A DNA stretch of 12,164 nucleotides, taken from an uncultured Prevotella sp. Lineage in GTDB: Bacteria; Bacteroidota; Bacteroidia; Bacteroidales; Bacteroidaceae. Below are positions 6,538 through 12,164 of the stretch, piece after piece; position 1 is the stretch's first letter; the number at the start of each line of letters is the position of its first letter. The stretch is taken from contig CAMTJK010000084.1 in assembly GCA_947072805.1 (NCBI GenBank), forward strand, positions 1 to 12,164, read 5' to 3'. The position numbers and the translations under genes are program-made. The notes under the pieces are model-generated. The model ran no database searches. It was not told where the DNA came from and saw only the letters and a list, made by a program, of their open reading frames with translations.

Positions 6538-7818
6538 CTATGCCTGGCTATTGTTTTTCTTGCCGAAATCGGCATCTATCTTCAGGAACGAGGTAACAAT
6601 ATATGTCAGCGAGCATGCAAGTACCACGATGATGAAGAACATTCTGTAGCCAACAGTTTCCTGCAGGGCACCGGCAAAGAGTCCGGGAATCATCATCGAC
6701 AGCGCCATCAGTGCCGTACAGAGCGCGTAATGCGATGTCTTGTGTTCACCCTGACTATAATATATAAGGTATAGCATATATGCAGAGAAGCCGAAACCGT
6801 AGCCGAACTGTTCTATAAATACACATATATTTATAATCATCAGGTTCGAAGGAAGAGCGTAGCTGAGATATACGTAAACAAGATCGGGTAGGGTTATGGC
6901 TGCCACCATATACCATAGCCAGCGTTTCAGTCCGTCGCGACTTGCCGCTATTCCGCCGAGAATACCCCCTAAGGTAAGTCCTATTACGCCCACAGTGCCC
7001 TGCACCAGACCATATTCGGCAGGCGACAGCCCGAGACCTCCGTTGTGAGCGGCATCTATAAGGAAGAGTGCGGATACTTTGGCAAGCAGACCTTCCGGCA
7101 TTCTGTAGAACAGCATGAAACAGATGCCTGCCACCACCTGTGGCTTACGGAAGAATGTGATGATGGTATGCCCCAGCTCGTTTATCAGTTCGTGCGCTGT
7201 CATGCGTTTCTTCTTTGCGTCTTCGTCAGGTCTCGGCAAAGCCCAGTTGTGATAGAGCCACAGAGCGATAAACAGTCCTGCCATGAAGTAGAACATCAGG
7301 CTCCACGAGTATCGCACGTTCCTTGTCACCACTTCGAGATTGCCTGCAAGCATTACGAGAAGTCCTTGTCCGAAGATTGTTGCAATGCGGTAGAACGTTG
7401 AACGTATGCCTACAAACAGAGCCTGCTCGTGTTGGTCGAGACCGAGCATGTAGAAACCGTCGGCTGCAATGTCGTGCGTTGCGCTTGCAAAAGCCATGAG
7501 CCAGAAAAAGAATAGCGTTCCTTGCAGCCAGAACGGACCGGGAATGGTGAAGGCTACGCCGCCCAGGGCGGCTCCGATGAGCAGTTGCATGGCTACTATC
7601 CACCATCGTTTGGAAGAAATCATGTCTACAAACGGACTCCAAAACGGTTTTATCACCCACGGAAGATAGAGCCATGACGTATAGAGAGTGATGTCGGTGT
7701 TCGACATGCCGAGGCGTTTGTACATGATAAGCGATATTGTCATAACCGCCACATAAGGTATTCCTTCCGCAAAATACAGTGTGGGCACCCATGCCCAGGG
7801 ATTTGTTTTCTGTTTCAT
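6538..7818 (-). CDS. AmpG-like major facilitator permease
   Basis: This is a 426-residue inner-membrane transporter with about twelve hydrophobic segments. The N-terminal part GIPYVAVMTISLIMYKRLGMSNTDI and the segment YTSWLYLPWVIKPFWSPFVD (46-65) are typical of the AmpG branch of the major facilitator superfamily, as is THDIAADGFYM at 114-124. AmpG of enterobacteria brings anhydro-muropeptides from cell-wall turnover into the cytoplasm for recycling. A charged loop at about 196-212 (RPDEDAKKKR) divides the two six-helix halves. The gene starts 86 bases after the stop of the giant SpoIID-containing gene, in the same direction and without a clear promoter, so the two are probably cotranscribed. 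Substrate is inferred from similarity and from the SpoIID neighbour. Related permeases for other sugars, or siderophore-type AmpG relatives, are possible alternatives. Confidence 0.88.
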   Translation of the reverse strand: MKQKTNPWAWVPTLYFAEGIPYVAVMTISLIMYKRLGMSNTDITLYTSWLYLPWVIKPFWSPFVDMISSKRWWIVAMQLLIGAALGGVAFTIPGPFWLQGTLFFFWLMAFASATHDIAADGFYMLGLDQHEQALFVGIRSTFYRIATIFGQGLLVMLAGNLEVVTRNVRYSWSLMFYFMAGLFIALWLYHNWALPRPDEDAKKKRMTAHELINELGHTIITFFRKPQVVAGICFMLFYRMPEGLLAKVSALFLIDAAHNGGLGLSPAEYGLVQGTVGVIGLTLGGILGGIAASRDGLKRWLWYMVAAITLPDLVYVYLSYALPSNLMIINICVFIEQFGYGFGFSAYMLYLIYYSQGEHKTSHYALCTALMALSMMIPGLFAGALQETVGYRMFFIIVVLACSLTYIVTSFLKIDADFGKKNNSQA

Positions 7819-7904
7819 TTCTGTTTTTACGCATTTTGCCTGCCGTTACAGTGAGGTGTCATTTCCATTGCTTTTCACGTAGGCAAGCCGGCTGCGTGCC
7901 GTTA

Positions 7905-10900
7905 TCAGTATATCTTCTTTATCTCGGCTCCACGATAATAATGCAGCAGAATGTCTTTGTAGCCATAACCTTTGGCTCCCATTACCGCTGCTCCTATCTG
8001 ACAGAGCCCTACGCCGTGTCCCCAGCCGGCTCCGTTGAGTACGAAACGCTGTGGAACTCCTTCCTTCATGTCGAGACGTTCCACGCTGAATGCGCTGCTG
8101 TAAAGATGTGTCTCGCTGAGAGTGCGACGTATTTCAAGTTCTTTTCCTATAATAAAGGTCTTCTTTGTCCCCACTATTTTCAGTTTCCATATGCGTCCAC
8201 TCTTGCCTCTTTCCAGAGGAATAAGGTCTATTATGCTTCCAAAGTCGTCCTTCATCCTGTCGTTGATTAGTCCCGATATCTGTTCCTGTGTGTATTCTAC
8301 TCGCCATCTGTAGAAGTCGGGTGTTTCCATATCGTAGTCGTTCAGCACTTGCGAGAGGATGTGCTTGTCTGCGGTGTTGCAGAAAGCATCTGTGCTTCCG
8401 TCGGTATCTTTCACCGAAATGAGATATGGCTTGGGTGTATCTTCCCAGCAATACTGGAACTCTTCGGTCACGCCTCCACAGCATTTGCTGAAGCGTGCGT
8501 CGCAAATTTCGCCGTCGTAGGTCAGTATCTGACCTCCGGTAGCAGCCACAGCATCTTCCACAGCCTTGTTGTTGGCGCGTGTTATGCCTTGGTATCTTTG
8601 GCAATGGTCGTCGGCACATACATCGAAGATGGTATGGTCTTCCCGGTCGTACCATCTTATCAGTTCGTCATCTTTCTTTATAAATGAGAAGAAGCTGTTC
8701 TGTCCGTCTTTCAGCCTGCGTCGTTTGTCCATCTGCGCCAGCAGCCAGCTGCGTGAAATCACGGCGTGGGCTTTAAGTAGTTCGAGTGACGATGTGGCTT
8801 TCATCTCGCTCGATATGACGCTCACAAGATAGTCCTCCACAGGCAGGCGGTTTATTGCCGTAATCTTGTCGGCTTCAACCACGAGACATAGCGCCCCGCC
8901 GAACACCTGGGTCTCCTTGCGTTCCCAGTGGAAGTTTACGCCTATCGTTACATCGTGAAGTGAGAACGAAGCGTTGGCAGACAGCGGACGGAATGTCAGT
9001 TCCCTGTATTGGTTGCCGTTCCAGAGTATGCCGCCTTCAGAGAATTCCACGGTCTGTTCTCCTTCTATTGTCTCTCCTTTAGCCGAGTATGGCGCGTTGA
9101 GAGAGAATTTTATTTTGCTTCCGCTTACAATTCCCACGCTCACTTCAGGCTTTTCCTCGCCAGTTGGTGTATCGTTTGTCGTTGCAGGCTTCTTGTTCAG
9201 AGGTTCGGCAATGCGTGTTATCACGCTATTCAGCTCATCGTCTGTCAGTGACACTTCCTTCAAAATCTCGCATGCTCGTCGCGGAGTGAGCTTTTCGAAG
9301 TCCTCTTCACGCGGCGTTATCAGCATGCCTGCCATGTCGAGGGCTCCCGGACTTACCATTATTCTTTCTTCACCGTCAGCCGAATAGCATTCCGGACGGT
9401 GCTTACGTCGTGGAATCACCACCACTATATATTCGTCGTCTTTGCGCCATGCCACGATGTTCATCATCGGTTCGCTGTCGTCAGCCTGCATGGGCAGGGC
9501 GCCATATAGCCTTCCGAACAGCCTCTCGCCGCTCTCTTTAGTCTTTGTTTTTATGAGAATTGCGGCGCAAGGGTAGTCAGCCACGTGCCACATTCCGCCG
9601 CCTTCGCCGTCGGTTGTCATTTCCACAAGGTTGCGGCAGAGACGTTGCCAGTGGCGTTGCAGCGGCAGCATACCGCATGTTCCTGCCTGCAAGTGTGCGT
9701 GGTCGGGTGCAGAGGCTCCGCATTTGGGTCCGTTATAGAATATGGTCAGTTCCGGATAGTCGTCAAGCAGTCTGTATATTTCCCCGAAGTCACCCTTTAT
9801 CCGTTGCGGCCGGTGTATGCGTGCGGGTATTGTGAAGTGCATTGGCAGTATGGGGAAGGGGTTTACCAGCATTTCAAATCTGCCGTCAATGTCTTTCTTT
9901 ATCTGTGCAGCCGGTCTGTTCTCTTCGCATAGGAAGCATGGTCTTGCGGCAATGCTGCGCTTGTCTACAGCTGCTCCTGTCGATACTATGCGTGCCGGAT
10001 TGTATTGTGCTATAAAGGTAAACGTGTCTCCTTGCAGTTCTTTCACAGCCACGTTCTGCAGTTCCCTGTATCTTAGCCGTGCGTCATTCCATGTTTCGAG
10101 CTGGCGGTTGAAGAAACGGTGCAGCGAAGAGTCGGCGAGAATGTCAGCCTTGCCTTGCAGCATGCTGCGCCGTGCCGATATTTCGAGTGTGCGCAACCTG
10201 TCTTTGTACAGATTGTTGGCATTTACCTTTTCTATGCTTAGTGCGGCATCGCTGTTGCCCGACCATCTTCTGCACAGGTACAGCTCGTCGTATATGCGTC
10301 CTATCCTGTATCGTCGTGAAAATATGAGTCCCAGCGCATAGTCTTCGCCGTAACTGGTATTAGGCAGCTGAATCTGTCGTAGCAGTGGCGTGAAGAAAGC
10401 TCTTGGGGCTCCCAGTCCGTTTATTCTTAGTGCGTTGTTCGGACCGTTCTCGTTGGTCCATTCGCGGTGTGCAATAAGTCCCGGCGGCAATGTGTTCAGC
10501 TCGAAGTCGCACATGCGGTACGAGCCAATCACCATGGCTGCTTTTTGGCTGCGGAATGCTTCAACGATGGTTTGCAGCGTATTTTCCGAACTGTATAGGT
10601 CGTCGCTGTCAAGCTGAACAGCAAAGCGTCCGCATCTCTCGTCGTTTATGGCGAGGTTCCAGCATCCGCCTATGCCGAGGTCATTGCGTGATGGTATTAT
10701 ATGTATGAGGTTACGTTGGATGTTCCCGTTGTCTTCGGCGTGTTCCGTGCGTTTCTCGGTATTGTTGATTTCTTCCGTCAGCCTTTCTATTATCTCGCTT
10801 GTGCCGTCGGTAGAGTGGTTGTCTACCACAATCACGTTGAAGGGAAATGCGGTCTTCTGTCCGAGGGCACTGTTAATGGCGTCAACTATGGTCTTGGCGC

Positions 10901-11678
10901 GGTTTCTTACCGGTATTATTACCGATGCCTCTACCGGAAATTCCTGTTCGCCGTAGTCAGGACAGATATAGTCTGATGTGTCTATTTTTGCTCCTATGGC
11001 ATCGAGATGAGCTGTTACTGCCCGTTCCATCTCTATCTGAACGTCACGGTTTGCCGGGTTCACATAGTCGAACTGCTTTACGCCGCTGGCTCTTAGGTCG
11101 GTCTCTTCTTCCGTATATAGATATTCGTTAATGTGGAATATTGTACCCTTGCGGCTTAGGAAGAGCCGCAGGTCGTACAGTCCGGCATATCTGAAGTTGG
11201 TGTTCTGTTGTGTCTCCACGTATTTCCGCAGTAGCGGAGTGCTTATCAGCAGCAGCGAACCGAAGTCGAAGTCATCGCGCACGCTGCCTTCCTGATAGTC
11301 TATTACGGGATGCAGGGTTACGTTGCCTTGCTCTATAGCTCTGTGATCGCTGTACACCATTGCGGCTCCAGAGTCGGCTGCAACGCGCAGGAACCTTTCC
11401 AGAGCCGACATTCCGAGTGTCATTTTCACCGGCTTGTGTAGCAGCAGTACGTAGTCGGCAGTGGCTTTCGATGCTATTTCACGTATTGTATTGCTTCCTG
11501 TCACGTTTTCGGCAACCATTATCGTACAACCTTCCGGCGTGGCGTTTGCCGCAGCCATTTGTGGTGTCATTATAAGGTTGATATGTTGTGTTGTTCTGCT
11601 GTCGCGCATTTCCTCGATCAGCGGCTTTATGGCTGTCACATCGCCGCACGCCAGAAAGCAGTCTATTTTTCCTCTCAT
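7905..11678 (-). CDS. Giant fusion: two GT-A domains, GalT/HIT-like (DUF4922-type) domain, SpoIID domain
   Basis: From ATG 11678 the protein has 1257 residues. Residues 1-225 look like a degenerate GT-A glycosyltransferase fold (DYVLLLHKP at 75-83, MVYSDHR at 107-113, FDFGSLLLIST near 137). A complete GT2 domain follows at about 250-480 (ASVIIPVRN at 251-259, VVDNHSTDG near 284-292, DSDD at 357-360, GED at 444-446). Residues about 575-775 resemble the GalT/HIT superfamily: CFLC at 581-584, VNPFPILPMH to His614, and GASAPDHAHLQ ending His660-x-His662-x-Gln664. About 845-1257 is SpoIID-type: LPVEDYL then SSEM with Glu958, a His1015/Cys1021/His1025/Cys1026 set, CCGG at 1066-1069 and GWGHGVG at 1218-1224. 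No signal peptide or membrane segment is visible. An in-frame ATG at 11756 would add 26 poor-quality residues; I prefer 11678 because MRGKIDCFLACGD fits a GT-A first strand. The AmpG-like gene follows. Substrates are unknown. Confidence 0.9.
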   Translation of the reverse strand: MRGKIDCFLACGDVTAIKPLIEEMRDSRTTQHINLIMTPQMAAANATPEGCTIMVAENVTGSNTIREIASKATADYVLLLHKPVKMTLGMSALERFLRVAADSGAAMVYSDHRAIEQGNVTLHPVIDYQEGSVRDDFDFGSLLLISTPLLRKYVETQQNTNFRYAGLYDLRLFLSRKGTIFHINEYLYTEEETDLRASGVKQFDYVNPANRDVQIEMERAVTAHLDAIGAKIDTSDYICPDYGEQEFPVEASVIIPVRNRAKTIVDAINSALGQKTAFPFNVIVVDNHSTDGTSEIIERLTEEINNTEKRTEHAEDNGNIQRNLIHIIPSRNDLGIGGCWNLAINDERCGRFAVQLDSDDLYSSENTLQTIVEAFRSQKAAMVIGSYRMCDFELNTLPPGLIAHREWTNENGPNNALRINGLGAPRAFFTPLLRQIQLPNTSYGEDYALGLIFSRRYRIGRIYDELYLCRRWSGNSDAALSIEKVNANNLYKDRLRTLEISARRSMLQGKADILADSSLHRFFNRQLETWNDARLRYRELQNVAVKELQGDTFTFIAQYNPARIVSTGAAVDKRSIAARPCFLCEENRPAAQIKKDIDGRFEMLVNPFPILPMHFTIPARIHRPQRIKGDFGEIYRLLDDYPELTIFYNGPKCGASAPDHAHLQAGTCGMLPLQRHWQRLCRNLVEMTTDGEGGGMWHVADYPCAAILIKTKTKESGERLFGRLYGALPMQADDSEPMMNIVAWRKDDEYIVVVIPRRKHRPECYSADGEERIMVSPGALDMAGMLITPREEDFEKLTPRRACEILKEVSLTDDELNSVITRIAEPLNKKPATTNDTPTGEEKPEVSVGIVSGSKIKFSLNAPYSAKGETIEGEQTVEFSEGGILWNGNQYRELTFRPLSANASFSLHDVTIGVNFHWERKETQVFGGALCLVVEADKITAINRLPVEDYLVSVISSEMKATSSLELLKAHAVISRSWLLAQMDKRRRLKDGQNSFFSFIKKDDELIRWYDREDHTIFDVCADDHCQRYQGITRANNKAVEDAVAATGGQILTYDGEICDARFSKCCGGVTEEFQYCWEDTPKPYLISVKDTDGSTDAFCNTADKHILSQVLNDYDMETPDFYRWRVEYTQEQISGLINDRMKDDFGSIIDLIPLERGKSGRIWKLKIVGTKKTFIIGKELEIRRTLSETHLYSSAFSVERLDMKEGVPQRFVLNGAGWGHGVGLCQIGAAVMGAKGYGYKDILLHYYRGAEIKKIY

Positions 11679-11779
11679 GTTGAATTGTTGTTTCAAGTTA
11701 TGGCGGAGGTGCGTCTCTTTGGCAGTCCCGGTGTGTAGTAAAGGCTGTTGCCGCATCTCCGTCTTTTGTTACCGATATG

Positions 11780-11811
11780 CAAAAATAACCAAATAATCCG
11801 AAAAAAAGCAA
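11780..11811 (-). promoter_or_regulatory. Promoter of the giant fusion gene
   Basis: On the minus strand TTG (11811-11809), 21 bases, then TATTTTTG (11787-11780) fit the Bacteroidetes -33/-7 pattern. A start near 11773 would leave a leader of about 95 bases before ATG 11678, or about 17 before the alternative ATG 11756. It probably also serves the AmpG-like gene. Confidence 0.6.
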
Positions 11812-11815
11812 TCAT

Positions 11816-11825
11816 TTGCATGCAA
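11816..11825. promoter_or_regulatory. Palindrome upstream of -33 box
   Basis: TTGCATGCAA is a perfect 10-base palindrome just upstream of the predicted -33 element of the giant fusion gene. A second perfect palindrome, GCCTGCAGGC, lies at 11852-11861, also between the promoter and repeat block B. Either could be a regulator site, but short palindromes also arise by chance. Confidence 0.25.
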
Positions 11826-11873
11826 TTTAGCCCATTTTGCTACGTATTGGGGCCTGCAGGCAATGGTGTCTTG

Positions 11874-11909
11874 AACCCGAATTGATTATTTGAGCGACAC
11901 AAGCAGATG
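11874..11909 (-). repeat. Shared upstream element, right copy, block B
   Basis: Read on the minus strand, this starts CATCTGCTTGTGTCGC and matches 144-179 at about 28 of 36 positions. It lies 67 bases after block A, in the same order as on the left, and about 63 bases before the predicted -33 box of the giant fusion gene. Confidence 0.75.
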
Positions 11910-11976
11910 AAACTCTGATTTTATGCTCTTTTTATCTGCTCCAGCACCCCTGTGTGACACATGGCGATTTTGATGT

Positions 11977-12042
11977 GTATAACATTTATTTGCTTTTATG
12001 AAAAATGTTTACTTTAACGTGTGTTAATCGGCATCCAAACCT
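11977..12042 (-). repeat. Long inverted repeat, right copy, block A
   Basis: This is the inverted partner of 1-66, with 61 of 66 positions identical. Read on the minus strand it points towards the giant fusion gene, about 190 bases from its promoter. The TTAAC-N4-GTTAA palindrome is kept at 12014-12027. Beyond 12042 there is no left-hand sequence to compare with, because the left copy starts at the window edge. Confidence 0.93.
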
Positions 12043-12164
12043 CGATTTGTAACCTACGACGCGAAAATGAGCGTTTTTTATCTCAAATAGGGAGCGCTGA
12101 TAGTCAGCGAGTTACGCGTTTTGCGATTTAATACCATTTCATCGGTTTGCCGTTACGTACGTGA
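12043..12164. other. Non-coding right end with a small hairpin
   Basis: No gene is supported here. CGCTGA-tag-TCAGCG at 12095-12109 is a perfect 6-bp stem with a 3-base loop, without a U-run. ACGC-N8-GCGT followed by six T at 12059-12079 is a very weak terminator-like structure. With the upstream repeats and palindromes, the whole span from 11788 to 12164 is non-coding. Confidence 0.4.

Noticed and set aside
7884..7903. Hairpin around AGCCGGCT between the giant gene and the AmpG-like gene as a terminator
   Set aside because: The stem is imperfect and has no U-run on the minus strand, so it does not support splitting the two genes into separate units.
9817..10341. Plus-strand open frames inside the giant fusion gene, such as 9817-10341 and 7779-8270
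   Set aside because: No domain or signal is recognisable, and the minus strand carries conserved GT2, GalT-like and SpoIID motifs across the same bases.
1..12042. The inverted repeats as ends of a composite transposon
   Set aside because: There is no transposase, integrase or target-site duplication that I can see, and the genes between are housekeeping in type. The two-block structure with a diverged spacer also fits insertion-sequence ends poorly.
1..12164. CRISPR array, rRNA or prophage genes
   Set aside because: No regularly spaced repeats, rRNA-like sequence or phage-type proteins were seen on either strand.

Overview
The window most likely comes from a Bacteroidales bacterium, probably Prevotella or a close relative. 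The evidence is a type III (GlnN) glutamine synthetase, promoter -7 boxes of the TAnnTTTG type, starts without convincing Shine-Dalgarno sequences, a lipoprotein with an acidic stretch after the lipobox cysteine, and a very large protein with a DUF4922-like domain. The genus is inferred, not shown.

Layout. Two gene groups converge on a tRNA. On the left, reading rightwards, are agmatine deiminase (aguA), N-carbamoylputrescine amidase (aguB), type III glutamine synthetase (glnN) and a FabK/nitronate monooxygenase-type flavoprotein. They are closely spaced, and the only good promoter I see is ahead of aguA. A perfect 20-bp hairpin ends this group and also lies just past the 3' end of a minus-strand tRNA-Val(CAC). 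On the right, reading leftwards, are a giant multidomain protein of about 1257 residues, an AmpG-like major facilitator permease, and a separately promoted small lipoprotein of unknown function.

How the genes may work together. AguA and AguB turn agmatine into putrescine and each release ammonia, which glutamine synthetase in the same group could capture. On the right, the giant protein joins two GT-A glycosyltransferase-like domains, a GalT/HIT-superfamily nucleotidyltransferase-like domain (CFLC plus HAHLQ motifs) and a SpoIID-type peptidoglycan-cleaving domain with its catalytic Glu and a zinc-type His/Cys set. It has no visible signal peptide. Its neighbour resembles AmpG, the importer of anhydro-muropeptides. 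This suggests an uncharacterised cytoplasmic route for processing cell-wall sugars, and it is the best candidate for a new system here.

Another unexpected structure is a shared upstream element. The first 66 bases of the window recur, inverted, near the right end (61 of 66 identical), and a second block about 75 bases further in recurs in the same order. Each copy lies about 200 bases or more upstream of the first gene of its group and points towards it. It is either a shared leader/regulatory element or a dispersed genomic repeat.
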